From Lottia gigantea (Eukaryota; Mollusca; Gastropoda; Lottiidae), in assembly GCF_000327385.1 (NCBI RefSeq), contig NW_008710950.1, positions 4,422,683 through 4,486,682 of the forward strand: a DNA stretch of 64,000 nucleotides, given 5' to 3'. How positions within the stretch are numbered: the first letter of the stretch is position 1; each line of letters opens with the position of its first letter. The notes beneath the pieces are model-generated. The model was given only the letters and a program-made list of their open reading frames with translations. It had not been told where the DNA came from and searched no databases. This document shows positions 10,826-24,677 of the stretch, one piece after another. A program made the position numbers and the translations under genes.

Positions 10826-12578
10826 ACATTTGATAATAACTCCTATGACAATAATAGATTGTGCAAAAACTTTATTTAATAACATTTTGTAAAACCATAC
10901 GCTGTATTGAGTGTCCTATAATTTCAATCCATCAATCATCTTACATTATTTTATTTCTTGAAGGAAATTATTCCAGGACTTCATATCCTTACAAAATATA
11001 ATTTTATAACAACCACCATAATCTAGTGAAAACAGAAACCATTTTAATGGTGTAACAAGTTGTAAAATGGCCATTTGAAGACAACACACTGTATAATTTA
11101 CTATTCATTTATTCACCATAATTCTGGTTGGGAGAATTTAGAAGTATGAAGACACCATAATAATATTAATGGTTCAAATCTCTAGAGAAAAAAAGAAATA
11201 AAGGTATTGTGACAAAGATAAATTGTCATTCTCTATGGTAACAGTTTTAAGCTGATTTCTTCATCTTAAATTGGACATAATTCATTTTGCTGAGAAAATT
11301 TCACAAGCTGCCTTAATCACCACCTTGTTACTTTCAATTTATAACTCTTATTATTTTAAGCTGGAAGGCCAAGACTGATCTCGTAACTACTCCAGCAAAA
11401 TTTGTCTTCAAAACTTCCGGTCATAAATTAATATGCTTTTGGTCAAAGAACATTCTTTCTTGAAACAATAGTTCTGGTATATAAAAAGGATAACATCAAG
11501 TCAAAGTTTAATTAAATGAATATGACTTGTTATTCAGCTCTATAGAAGTCATTAACCAGGAAGAAAAAAGAAAACTTGTACTTTTTTGGGATTGAAGTGA
11601 CAGATGATTTCAACAGTCTTACTATTAACTTTTTCTGTCAAAGTTCCACCTTAGCGCTTGGCTTAAGTGATCATAGTTACAAAACGATCATCAGAAAAAG
11701 AAAATACACAGAAGTTGGGAAAATACTAGTCAAAACTGCAGAATATTGTTCCCTAAGCATGAAGGCTTCTTTTTATTTCTACATGTTATAACCCTAACTA
11801 GATTATTGAAAGCTATTGATATTTAAGACTGGAGTAATATAAATTGTATCATTAGTCATAGTAGTACCATATGGGGAGAAGTAAGATAATAAATGAAAGC
11901 TAGTAGTTATAGTAAGAGAACTTAATTAATCACAGGAAATCAATCCATTTCTTATTGGAAACTATGACCTTCAGTTTCTCAAACAAACAAGGAAAGATAT
12001 TGGAGTAGCAAGAAGTATTATCAGCATGCAATCTCTGACAGTAGAATGACACTACAAGACACTTCAACGGAAATTAATTTTGAAGTAAAAAGAATCTATA
12101 ACAGTTTTAGGCTATAAATATTTTATATGGGTTCATCCTCCTTATTTTTTACATTTCCTGGTCAAAGATATCATGACATTAGACAGATATGACAGGTTAT
12201 TAGGCCTAAAGGGATGAAGAACAATTAATTTGTCTGGTGCAAAACAATTTGATATGCACTTCGTGTGTTAGAACTGATGGACAGCACTAACCTAACTAGC
12301 TTCAAACAGTAACTTATACAATGGTCCTGTTTCTTGATGGAGGCTAATTTAAAATTAATTACATCGGTTTATTTCAATATACAATTATCTTATAGTCTTT
12401 TAGTCATTTTAGCTTTCCATGGTATCAGTTTGTTTAAATCCCACCTTTTTCAGCTCTCACCCTAAAAGGAATTGTTTAAACCTCTCACACCCCAAGAACA
12501 ATAGACATTCCAAACATAGTAAATTTAATAATTTTTCATTCAAACTAATTATAATACTCCCTGGGATCACAACCAGAG
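10826..12578. other. AT-rich noncoding stretch
   Basis: Nothing gene-like was seen. Frames at 11,576-11,791 and 12,419-12,658 are short, lack domains and look like chance. Confidence 0.6.
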
Positions 12579-12584
12579 TAGGTT
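12579..12584. repeat. left target-site duplication TAGGTT
   Basis: TAGGTT abuts the first base of the left arm. The same six bases follow the last base of the right arm at 13,802-13,807. Confidence 0.75.
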
Positions 12585-13801
12585 TATGGAGGTCAATTTG
12601 TGTCATTAATCCATTCTCTACCGATTTGTCTAATTTACTGATTCAAAGACAAATGTAAAATATCTTATTACCTATTACTTATAATTCAAACAACATAATG
12701 ATTGAAATGCTAAAATCAAATGTTTATATTCACATGTAACTTAACTAAAGTCCTTTCAAATAGTTTATTTAGCATCTGTCATTTGTAAACTGGAAAATGT
12801 TTGTAGTAAAATGATAAGTGTAACTTCTTTAGTGTATTATGTCTTCTGTTTTATCTCAAATGAATTATCTTTTATGCAAATTACCAAGGTCGCGACCCTA
12901 TTGAATATTCAGCGTTGCTACGTCATTCTTTTAAACAATGACTGCTCCAACAAATGCTGTCGGTCTGAAAAATAATAATATACTGTATCTTCCCCCTCCC
13001 TTCCAAAGAACATCCCATGACCCTTTATATATTTTCATTTCAAAAGAAATTCTTTCATCGAGGTTTTCAGAAGAGTTGAAAACTAAACAATGACTAGTAT
13101 TAGGCCAAGACCTATGCCATTTGCATTTATCGTGCATCCAGAGTTTCTTGTAGCTACAGGCCAGTTTAATCGAGAGTTAAATCATAGGAGTGGGAGGTAA
13201 CTCTTAAAATACTTGTCATTGTTTAGTTTTCAACTTTTCTAAAAAGCCCCGATGAAAGGATTTCTTTTCATATGAAAATATATAAAGGGTCATGGGATGT
13301 TCTTTGGAAGGGGGGGGGGGGGGGAAGATACAGTATTTTATTATTTTTCAGACCGACAACATTTGTTGGGAGCAGACATTGTTTAAAAGAATGACGTAGC
13401 AATGCTGAATATTCAATAGGTTCGCGACCTTGGTAATTTGCATAAAAGATAATTCATTTGAGATAAAACAGAAGACATAATACACTAAAGAAGTTGCACT
13501 TATCATTTTACTACAAACATTTTCCAGTTTACAAATGACACTTTACAGTTTAAAATAAACTTCTGATATTTATCAAAAAGGACGGTGGTTTATCATTAAA
13601 GATTTTTGGAAGATGCTAAATAAACTATTTGAAAGGACTTTAGTTAAGGTACATGTGTATAAACATTTGATTTTAGCATTTCAATCATTATGTTGTTTGA
13701 ATTATAAGTAATAGGTAATAAGATATTTTACATTTGTCTTTGAATCAGTAAATTAGACAAATCGGTAGAGAATGGATTAATGGCGCAAATTGACCTCCAT
13801 A
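12585..13801. mobile_element. 1.2-kb fold-back DNA transposon with 6-bp target duplication
   Basis: The left arm (12,585-13,102) and right arm (13,208-13,801) are inverted copies of each other around a spacer of about 105 bp. The ends are exact: TATGGAGGTCAATTTG at the left and its reverse complement at the right. TAGGTT lies immediately outside both ends (12,579-12,584 and 13,802-13,807), which is what a 6-bp target-site duplication looks like. The arms are about 90% identical by eye. The right arm carries roughly 70 extra bases near 13,545-13,612 and a run of 15 G (13,310-13,324) where the left arm has a broken C-rich run. No transposase is present, so it is non-autonomous. IS3EU-type transposons are, as I recall, known for 6-bp duplications; that assignment is tentative. 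Confidence 0.85.
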
Positions 13802-13807
13802 TAGGTT
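13802..13807. repeat. right target-site duplication TAGGTT
   Basis: It matches 12,579-12,584 exactly and in direct orientation, outside the fold-back element. Confidence 0.75.
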
Positions 13808-16800
13808 GAGCTGTGGCTGTTTCACGTCCACCTGATAAAAAACATACACCAGAAGTCCTTAACCAAAGATAAATTCTTTCTCCGCAAACAGTTTACCACA
13901 ACCCTGATTGGAACCATGTTTTTCAGTTGTGTTTTCAGATCATTTCAATATCACAAACTGAAAAAATGAAATATTTGACAAAACAGAAGCACACTTAACA
14001 TTTCCACAACACAGATTTAGCAACAGTGTTGGGAATTAAAAGGTATCTTGATGCCTAATTCTATTACTGAAGGCTTGTTAAGTTGTTTATCACATTATTA
14101 CATTGTACATACATTTCAATGCTTCTTTGGTGCAACAATGGTCTTTTGGCAATAAAAGTTTTTTATCATAAAATTGTTAGTTACTAAACAATTTTGACGC
14201 AGATCTTTTACGGCTCAATTATTTACTCTTTTATACAACTGAACATAATCTGAACAACAACCATTTCCTAAACATGTTATTATAAATGCTTTCTTATATT
14301 TACCATAAAATTGTCTCTGTGACAAAAGGGTGTCTTTCTTTCTTTATACATACAAGACATCAAATTTGTCTTGAATTATTTGAAAAGACAATAGTTTTGA
14401 CAAAAGTTGTGTTGATATTGATAAAAGTATAAGTGAGCAATAAGTCTCTATCTGGTTTATTATTCTGGTGGTAATGTAGCCAGACTTTCTGAAGCGTAAA
14501 ATATTAGATTTTTTTTATCGTGGTCCAGACAAACACAATAGATTTGATTATTATTTATCTTAATTAAAGATTTTATTGGTCTGGTCAGACGATCTGGAGG
14601 ATCTCTAGGAATGATTCAATTTGTTCCTTTGTCTGGAGAATAAGTCTCTATAATTATGCATTATCTATCAATTACTGATATATCAAATGAAGTGAACAAA
14701 ACAAAATTTCAATGTGAATTAATTTGGTCAATATCAAGAACCTTTAACATGGCCATGACCTGAAACCTGATTATAAAATTAGGTTCTTTTCCATTAACCT
14801 ATTTTCATCAAATGACATCAAAAAGTTTTAACAAGCATCTATGATATTTAAAAGACTGTAGTAATCATTTGAACACCTATCACCCCTAAAACAATGAACC
14901 AGGGATCTAGAATGTGAATACTTCTGACAAGATTTTTTGATTTGATGACTTGAGCTGAAGCACTATTCTTGCACCTGCCAATTATTGTGTTTATCAACAA
15001 GCAATTCGCACTATCAACAACTGATATTGATCTAAACTAGGCTCAATACAACAGGACATTTCAGTAAAAAAGAACTTCCAAGGTGTAAGATACTACAATA
15101 TGTAAAGGACTTGGGGCTTTTGTAAATCTTTGTAAATCAAAATCTGAATCTGAGTATTTCATGTTCTCTAATCCTGCCTCCCTGTGTACATCGATCAAAT
15201 TTTGACAATAGTATTTTATTATAATATAATGGTATCATTTAAAATATATATATTGTTAAATAAAAATTCACCAAATATTAACTGAACACTGAGGCAAAAT
15301 ATGTGATGTCAGAAAAAGACGAGGTTTATTCAGATTCAAATGATAAAAACAACTTTGAACAGAAGAAGCAATTACAAAACTTACTTTTTCTCTCAAAGAA
15401 TTCAATTTCACTTTCTATCACCTTACAAATTCAAGCTATTATCAAACAAAATAAAAACTCGCTTTAAAATAAAATGACATATTAGATCATTCAACAGCAT
15501 TACACAAGTCAATGTAGCATGTCTAATCAGATTGTCACGTAAAATATTTCAGGCTTAGTAATACAAAGATATAAAATATAGAATTTGCTGTTGAACTAAA
15601 TCATACTGTTACTGTAGGAATAAAGTGTATTTTGTAATTTATGAGGTCATTATTATTGATGAGAAAATTGATAGTAAACGAGAAATTTCAACTCTAGAGA
15701 GAAAGTTTAATCAAAAATCAATTATAAACACAACACCAAGCACACAATATAATGTGACAATTTAAGCTCCAGCAACCAACAATAGACTTCTTTTATACAC
15801 AAAAATTGTCAACAATTAAAATGGTTTTTAAATCTGGTAATTATTAGCTTCAATTTGACAACAGAAGCTGTGTATCTTAGAAAAAAATCAAGTACTAATG
15901 ATCTGAACCACATAACGAATGTGGAATTGAAACAACATATTGGCAATTGTTCGCAGCTAATGAACAGCTAAGGAAGTATATCAATCATACATGAAGAAGT
16001 ATTTCATAATAAAATCATTTCTTTTAATGGATGTCCCTAATGCATGTATATCAAAACAATCAATCAAAATTGCCATTGTTTTATATGCCTTCGTCTAGTT
16101 CTCACTCCAGGGCTACAATTTTAACTTTTCTTTTCGTATTTGGTTTGTCCCAATGCACAGATGATGTCTATCGATTTTGATGACGATAAAACATTTTTTC
16201 TCTGATTTTGAGCGTAATATGTAATACTATTCAAGACACTAGGTGGAGTGCCATGTAATAACACAATCTCCTGCTTGAGGACACTATGAATTAAAGAAAT
16301 TCAAATTTTCTTAGATGCTTAACTGTCTTTTTAAATGGTTCCTTTGTGATACTACCAACCTCTAGTTTTTTTTTAATGTACATGAATCATAAGTGCTTCC
16401 TTGTCTCCAGAAAAATGTCCATTAGAATCAGAAGAAAGAAGAGTGGCAAGCTTTCAACACTGCTTGTTTTAAAGTGACATTAATAAGAAGTTGAAATGAC
16501 CTGTTTATGTCAAGAACTAGCCTTGAGCTTCTTTGGTGACCATCTTGTTGCTATTAATAATAAAAGCATCTTGAGGCTTGATAGGAATCTGATTAACAGA
16601 CTAGTGATTTTAAGAGTCTGTATCACATATCATCTTTCTTTCACTAATTCTAGATACATTTTCAGACAAGTTTCTTGATCAAATCAGTTCTAACTTATCA
16701 ATTTAACATATTTTACTTGCCAATACTACAAATTTTCAACAGCATGGACCTTGAGAAATACTTTAAATACATAACATGAAACGATATGAAATACAATTTT

Positions 16801-18635
16801 GTGAATTTCAGTTTCCATCAAGAACATTTTTTTATATTGTAAAACCAACATGTTCTAGAATTTTGTCTGATTTTTATATTGACAAAATCACAAGGACTCA
16901 GGGTAATAGCCAACAACAGCTAAATAATGACCAAATGTATAAACAATAGTGATTTAATCTACAATGAAATAACTATACTCTGTATAATGAAATTAATGGT
17001 GAGTTTTTTGGCCCAGAACAATGATGATATAGGTTTCAACTGAAATGTAGAAGGTTCCCACAAATGGTTTGAGCCTCACGAAAAACATCAAAACAAAGTA
17101 AATTTGATTTTACTATTTTGTTTGGCATTGTCACAGGATATGAGAAAAAGCTGTCCACATTTTACCCAAAAATTGGTTAACTACCCAAACCATCTCAAGG
17201 TCCCCATGGTGAGCTCACTTGTGTCATAAATATCTGTATTAGTTTTTTTAGGATTTTGCTTTGGTATTTGTTGAAGTTGGGAGGTTATATCAATTTCATT
17301 CCTTTATCATACGTTCATCCGCTCTACCTCTAAATATTTTCATGATAAATCTTGCCTTCCAGTAATATTTATATTCATATTTATCAACATCAGTGCTTTT
17401 ATCACATTAAGTTATGGTACAAATGACCACATAAAGCTTGTTACAACAGTTCAGTATTAATAATAAATAAGCTTTTATGTACATCTATGTAAGGCTAAAA
17501 TCAAAGTTTAATAAAGTGAGTTATGATTAAATGAGTTCTGAAAATTTGCAGGAAGTTTGCCACAAATGATGAAGGATAAACCAAGTACAAATTTAATTAT
17601 TTATCTTCTATAAAAATCCATACAGACAAGACAATTCCGTTAATCAAAATCTTGTTCAAAGTATGGACTATCACTTGAAAACATAAGCTTTGTTTTTTAA
17701 AAGGTAATATCCAAGTTTTTCTGACACAAAAAGACCTATGTGTGATTTGTGTACTTGAATTCTGTTGTCATTGAGAGTTTAATAACCTTAATGATATAAA
17801 TAAATATAATATACTTTATCATACTAATCAGATTATAATATTCTTTATATCTTATTATCACTATTGACTTAATGTATCTTAATCTGATTATCTTATATAG
17901 GATTTAACATTATCCATGACAACTACTACATGATACTGTGATGCCCACATGGTGTTGTCCATATAGTCATTCTTCAACTATTAATTTTACTTTGTAGGGA
18001 ATTCAAACTCCTCTTCATTAAGTGCTGTGACAGGAATGCTCTGCAACTGGGTATTTCAACATAAAGAGAGAACAGAGCAAACTCAGTTTTGTCATGATGG
18101 AAATAAACTGATGATTTTATGCAAGAAGGTCTTTGTCATAAAATATCAACAGCCATACCAATTCAGTAGTTTTTATTGTACAATGTTTAAAAATTACCAA
18201 ATATTAGACCCTTTACATACAAATTTGCAATAGAAAATATTTGCCTTATAAACAATTGCCTTTCTACAAATATTGAGAGAAGAAAGAGGTCAAAAAATAA
18301 CGGACAGCCTCCCTAAGAAACTGATCTATATCATATTATACTACGCCATTATATGATAATAGATATTTCCTTTAATAAGAATATTAATCAAACTAGGTGA
18401 TGATTAGCGTCAGATGAGATTGTGTGATTTTGGCAGGTAATTATTGGTAGTATTAACAGTATTTATTGATCTAAAGGTAGATACTATCTTTTATTCTTGA
18501 ACAGTCATTACCTTGGTAATAAACAACTCAAATAGCTTAACTCAAACTAAAGATAACATTTTTTTACCTTCAGAACTTAACAATGAAGTCCTTTTTAATT
18601 TTACTTCTGAACGGAATACACCCATTGTCTGAAGA
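13808..18635. other. AT-rich noncoding stretch
   Basis: No gene was found. About 17,620-17,665 shares a short near-identical segment with 50,245-50,290 (words CAAGACAATTCCGTTA and TCAAAATCT). Frames at 16,496-16,678 and 18,027-18,233 have no family resemblance. Confidence 0.55.
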
Positions 18636-18639
18636 CAAC

Positions 18640-19430
18640 CTACTACTACTAAAATAGCAAAGTTACTACCTTCTAAACTGAAAACAACTTATAACTTTCT
18701 GCACTAATAACAACCTTTACTACCTTCTAAACTGAAAACAACTTTAATAACAACTCAACTGAAAACACCCTTTACTACTTTCTGACCAGAAACAATCTTT
18801 ATAACACCTCAACTGAAAACATCATTTACCACCTTCTGACCAGAAACAATCTTTATAACACCTCAACTGAAAACATCATTTACTACCTTCTGACCAGAAA
18901 CAATCTTTATAACACCTCAACTGAAAACATCATTTACTACTTTATGACCAGAAACAATTTTTATAACACCTCAACTGAAAACATCATTTACTACTTTATG
19001 ACCAGAAACAATCTTTATAACAACTCAACTGAAAACATCATTTACTACCATCTGACCAGAAACAATCTTTATAACAACTCAACTGAAATCATCCTTTACT
19101 ACCTTCTGACCAGAAACAATCTTTATAACAACTCAACTGAAAACATCCTTTACTACTTTCTGACCAGAAACAATCTTTATAACAACTCAACTGAAAACAT
19201 CCTTTACTACTTTCTGACCAGAAACAATCTTTATAACAACTCAACTGAAAACATCATTTACTACCATCTGACCAGAAACAATCTTTATAACAACTCAACT
19301 GAAAACATCCTTTACTACTTTCTGACCAGAAACAATCTTTATAACAACTCAACTGAAATCATCCTTTGCTACCTTCTGACCTGAAAACATCTTTTTTAAC
19401 AATTCAACTGAAAACATCCTTTACGTTCTG
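18640..19430. repeat. 54-bp minisatellite, about 12 good units
   Basis: The word GACCAGAAACAAT recurs at 18,784, 18,838, 18,892, 18,946, 19,000, 19,054, 19,108, 19,162, 19,216, 19,270 and 19,324, with a diverged copy at 19,378. Every step is exactly 54 bp, and looser copies extend left to about 18,640. Because 54 is a multiple of three and the unit lacks a stop in one frame, an open frame of 146 codons (18,944-19,384) results. Its product is just an 18-residue unit (LTRNNLYNNSTENILYYF-like) repeated, which is best read as an artefact. Confidence 0.92.
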
Positions 19431-22400
19431 AATCAAAGATAACCCTTTTTTCTGTTTGTACTACAGAAAACAGTTTTATTCAATCTATGGACTACTAAAA
19501 GTGGATCTACAAAAAGTATAAGGAAAATCTGTAGAAAATCGAGGAAATTGAATCTCCTGCTTTTTATAGTGTTTTAAATAAAGTGTAAATTAAAAGTGCT
19601 TGAAAATAAAATGATCAACAATGCACTTCTATTAAAAAGATATCAAAGAAGATTAATCAATATAATTCTTAAACCCTTTTTATAAAACATCCATTGATAT
19701 ATTACAAACTAACGATTTTTATGACTTCAGCTTTACAAACCACAATTAGAAAAAAATAATTTCCTTTTAAAGCATTGAGGATAATGAGTAAAATACGGAG
19801 ATGGTTTTATATAGCAGCTGCTACCTCAGAAAACATCATATTATAGGATTTATATCACAAGGGAAAAATACTAGTTTTTTTTGCATACACATTTACCATT
19901 TGATCTGTCGCTTGGCATTGATTTCTAAATAAAAAGAGAAATGATTTCCCCTTACAACATAAATCCATTTGTTAGACAAAGTGATGTATAAAAGGGAGTA
20001 TAAAGATAAGTTAGACCAATAACTAACTTACAATATACAAATGATTGAACTGGAAAACTTATTTTTTTATTTTACATAACATGTCATTAATGATTTATAA
20101 GAGTTCTAATGGTATTTGAAATTAGTAATCTATATGATGTATTGTTTTGAATTGTTTCAGTCGTTTGATAATCCAACAACCATTACACGACATTAAACAA
20201 TTATCCTTGTAGACATATTGTCAAACATAACATTGCTCACAACCTATGTTCCATATTGACTGCCTGAGTTACTGTAACCTGGAAATAAGTAGATTATAAT
20301 GCAATCAATTCCAGTCTAACTACATCTATTCCAATGGAATGTGCAGGTCAGACAGAAAAATCAGATATGTTTTCCTGAATCAGGTAGTCATGAAGGATTT
20401 TCAAAATAAGACGATTAATCAAATGGGTGTCTATGAAGAACAGACCTAACTACCTATTGGGATTTGGTTGTATATTGACACAATAGCTATACTCTGATTT
20501 CTTTTATTCCCATTTTTCGTATTTTTGATTGTAATGCACTATGATGTCACAATGAAGATATTGTTTTCAACAATAAGCATAGCAAAACTTACCTACATAT
20601 TCGATTGAATCCCATATTGAGAAAAATGGAAATAAAAGTCAAGGTATAACTATTACTGATAACACTAAAAAGTTTTGGCAATAAAAATAATATTCCATTG
20701 TCAATATCATGAAACTTAATATATTTGTCAGCCATTTGTATCATGGTACAAGCATGTGTCGCTATATTTAACAGCCTTGTATCCTGATACATATTCTTGC
20801 ATCATTCCATTCCTATTTATGTTAACTTTTCCAAAAGAATGCCAAGTTCATACACCCAGTTGCATCAGGTGTTTTGGTATAGCATGTTTGTATCCACAGC
20901 AACAATCACCATAGTCCTAATAAAAATTCAGCTCAAATTCACTCAAGATTTTCAATCAAAACTGAACTTAACTGAATTCCTACAAATTATGAATCTTTTT
21001 TAGAATTTAACTCTTTGAACCATATGTTTTAGACTATAGAGTTTAACCTTGTAAAACTATACAAGTAATTAATAAGGCTACTTTGTTTTAGGGTATATAA
21101 TAATAAGAATTAACAAAGGTAATTCAGATTGTGCTTCAGGAACTCAGCAGGTTTATCATGCAAGCTAACATGTCAATCACAGACAGACACGCCATATCAG
21201 AATATCATTTTCCAAGTATTTGTAGGATATCAATAAGAATTCAGTAATCAATTCATGAAGTAAAACTGTCAATTAATTTCCTTATATATCAATATTAATT
21301 CTATTCAAACTTTAACTGTCATTGATTTCAATACAAAAATAACAGTTTATTGCCTTAAAACAATAACCATTCAAGAAAATTTCAATATGTCTTGACAATG
21401 AGATTTGCATAATAGTTTTAAGCAGTTAAGATAATGAATAGCAACAATTTTTATTGATTAAAATATTGCTTTTATTATGGCATCAAAATTTTATATAATA
21501 CAAAAGCTTTGTTCAAATGATTTTTACTTAAAATATAACCGTTAACACAAACTCCATGTTCAAATGCTGGTGCTTTATTTAATATGAAATGACATGCTAC
21601 AATGTGTATGTTTAACATGGTCTGGATCTCAACATGTACCCTATTTAAATCTATGTATGGTGGAAGAGTTACTTCACATCAATTCTTGTCCAATACACAA
21701 GTCTTGCTTAAATGATATTGCTCTGTGAATGATATAGGAAGCTTGAACATTTGATATGACTTTTTGTTCAAACAATAATAATATAATACTTTGTTCAAAT
21801 GATTAATATATCACACTTAGTTGAAATAGTTTTGATATGAACACATTGCTCAAATGATTATAATATGAACACATGCTTAAAATGATCTGAGTTGCATATG
21901 TATATCAATGTTAAATTTGTTCAGAGACCTTGCCTCATTGACAGCCTTGTTCGAATAGTCAAGTTCAACATTTTATGATATTAAAGAATTTGTTTAACAG
22001 ATCTTGCTTTACATGCAAGTAAGAAATAAAAACCTTTGCTGGAAAATTCTTGTTTGTACCAAGACATTGCACATCATGATAAAAATTCATTGTTAAAATG
22101 ATTTTGATATATTTACCGGTAACATTCAATTCTGGTACAGCTCATCATTTCAGTTCCAAAAATATTAAATTTTACTTCAACTTTTTAATAGAAAGAAATC
22201 AACAATACCATATAGCATAAACTTTCTTAGAATTAATGTCTTACTGTTTCTCATCATTTCAAAATTAATCATAAATAGAAATAGTGGCAGGGAGCCAAAT
22301 CACAAACATCCCCTAATAATACGACATGATGGGGAAGAAATTATAAGTCTGACAGTACAATTTACACCTTATCTTACAACATTCTAAAATCAATGTGTCT

Positions 22401-23325
22401 ATAAAAGCTAAAATGTAATTATTTTGTCAGTATTTAATGACAAGATTTCTAAACACACTAAATTACATGCCAATCATTATATATACTTATTCATTTGGGG
22501 ATTTCAAACCATCTCCAATTCTTTTTACATTGCGCATGGCCAAACCTACACTAACTACAATATAGAAATAAAACATACCAATAGATTGAGGTAAATCAAC
22601 AAATTCATTAGCAGATTGAACTTCTTTAGTATTCAAAACATGGCAACAACTGGTAGTTCATCTACTACATGTATGATCAGAAAATAGCAAGAAGTTTTAC
22701 TTGAAATATTTGATATAATTGTATGAACTAGTATATGGAGTATGATTGTATCCGGTGGGTATTTATCAGAACCAAAAAGGTTGAATTTTTAATATGTTTT
22801 TGAATTGAAACTAATCAAAGACCACTATTGCACCACAAGACCATCTGTCCTTCTGATTTGTGAGACATAAAGTAGGAGAGATTCAGTTGGAAAACTCTTA
22901 TCAAGCCAATATATGCCAAATAGGAGTGTAAACACAGCAAGAGAAATGAAATAAAAGTAGAAAATTTTAAGTATTAGAATTTGATAGTAAACATGACTTG
23001 AAATAAAAAGCTTGTGATTTGAACTCTCAATAGATATCAGATTATAGAACCTGATGTCTGAGACTACTTATTCTTATTACAACTACACTGTCTAACACCA
23101 TTATATATTCCTGACACAAACCTTTCAGGAAATTGCCTTCTACTATAATCTACAGTTTAATTGGTACTGTCACATTCTAGGTCATTTGATATGCTCTGAC
23201 AATTAAACAACGTTAACAAATTCAGTCACAGGCTTAAGACTTTCAAAAATGCATCTTGTGACTTCTACTTCTAGTTCTTGATCTGTCATTAGTCTCTTGT
23301 AGCTTGAAAAGGACATTGGCAGCAA
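19431..23325. other. AT-rich noncoding stretch
   Basis: No credible gene or array was found. A minus-strand frame of 67 codons (20,589-20,792) happens to end at a good GTAAGT donor word (near 20,588), but no acceptor or family supports it. Such donor words are expected dozens of times in a window of this size. Confidence 0.55.
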
Positions 23326-23327
23326 AG

Positions 23328-23530
23328 GCTAGCCATATCTGAGAGATCACTAGCTAGCCATATCTGAGAGGTCGTTAGCCATATCTGAGAGATCACTAGC
23401 CATATCTGAGAGATCACTAGCTAGCCATATCTGATAGGTCATTAGCCATATCTGAGAGATCACTAGATAGACATATCTGAGAGGTTGTTAGCCATATCTG
23501 AGAGGTCGCTAGCCACATTTGAGAGGCTGA
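23328..23530. repeat. minisatellite with 21- and 25-bp units
   Basis: About nine copies of AGCCATATCTGAGAG followed by RTCACTAGCT or GTCGTT lie head to tail. The units alternate irregularly between a long form ending CACTAGCT and a short form. Two later copies are mutated (GATAGACATATCTGAG, CCACATTTGAGAG). It is not coding. Confidence 0.88.
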
Positions 23531-24404
23531 GAACTTCACAATAATGTTTGAATAAGGTTAGTAATTGACAGTTTGTGAAGGTTATCCAGTACTTCAATGA
23601 TACAGACAATTTCATCAATCTAAATAGAATGGTTTTTTAAGGGAAAATCTATAGATACCAATTACTACTGTACATAGAAAATCAATCTATCATGAGGAAA
23701 TTATAGATTTCTGACCAAATTAGACAATAACTGAGGAAATTATCTACTTTAAACCTATCAAATAAGTGATTTTACTCAAGCACCATGATTTTTTAACAAA
23801 AGAATAATTTGGAGTGTTATCATAACTGTTAAAATAAAGCAAATTGTTTTGATAGTTCAATGTTATTAATCTGTCGGAACATGCAGTGGTTCTCTGTATA
23901 GAACTAGGTTAATGACAACTGTTCCATTGAAATCAATGAGTATAAAGACATAATAAAATCATTTCAAGGATGCAGTTTAAACAAGCTTTAAAATTGATGT
24001 TCATGCTATCTCTTGTTTCTTATCAAAACTATGTTGCTATTGATTTCTCTTAATTAACATGATAACCCATGCATCACATCAAACGCTATCTTGTTTTTTT
24101 GTAGCTTGATTAAAAGGATCACTTTGACTTGCATTTGATGTATTTTCTGCAGATCAAACACCTCTCAAGAGAGGATGCAATAAGGATACTAAGTAATTTA
24201 TCTTTATTTGCACTTTATCTTCATGCCGTGCCACTGAAAATCCTTGTAAAGCTGATGTGATCATTGTTTTTCATCAATATTCTAAGATACTCTAAGTACT
24301 GAAAGTCTTGGATTCCACACCTAGTTTACATAGAATACTATGTAGTTGTTGCTCTAGAAAAGATCATGGGAAATACCAAGCATGGTTCTTCTTGGTTTCA
24401 CCAA
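23531..24404. other. AT-rich noncoding stretch
   Basis: No gene or repeat was recognised. A short frame starting at 24,308 runs into the neighbouring inverted-repeat element and has no domain. Confidence 0.5.
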
Positions 24405-24412
24405 TTAAGCCC

Positions 24413-24597
24413 AACGCAGACGAAGAACATTTTAAGCGAACAATCGTAAAAATTTTGTTTCGATCATTTTTTTCACCGTCTGCGGATTACAGAAACACGA
24501 ACAAAAATGTTCGTGAGAATTGTTCGTGAAATCAAACATGTTTGATATTTTTAAATTGTTCGCCTCCCGAACAATTCTTTGTTCGCCGTCTGCGTTA
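24413..24597. mobile_element. small inverted-repeat (MITE-like) element
   Basis: AACGCAGACG (24,413-24,422) has its reverse complement CGTCTGCGTT at about 24,587-24,596. Further in, GCGAACAAT and its complement ATTGTTCGC recur with shifted spacing. A third CGTCTGCG lies internally near 24,477, and CACGAACA pairs with TGTTCGTG around four A residues near 24,495-24,514. The nested symmetry and CpG-rich sequence stand out from the AT-rich surroundings. The superfamily is not determined. Confidence 0.5.
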
Positions 24598-24620
24598 ACG
24601 ACGAACATTAGAGCCGAACA

Positions 24621-24661
24621 ATCAGCGATCGAAGCCAGACTGATCAGCGATCGAAGCCAGA
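24621..24661 (+). repeat. 20-bp tandem duplication
   Basis: ATCAGCGATCGAAGCCAGAC occurs twice in tandem, at about 24,621 and 24,641, just upstream of the MADF-like frame. It is a simple local duplication. Confidence 0.85.
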
Positions 24662-24677
24662 CCACATGACACTCAAA

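Noticed and set aside
18944-19384. 146-codon frame with an 18-residue repeat as a gene
   Set aside because: It is fully explained by a 54-bp minisatellite with no stop in one phase; no start context, signal peptide or splice support.
20589-20792. Minus-strand exon ending at a GTAAGT donor
   Set aside because: No acceptor and no family support; this donor word is expected about twenty times per strand in a window of this composition.
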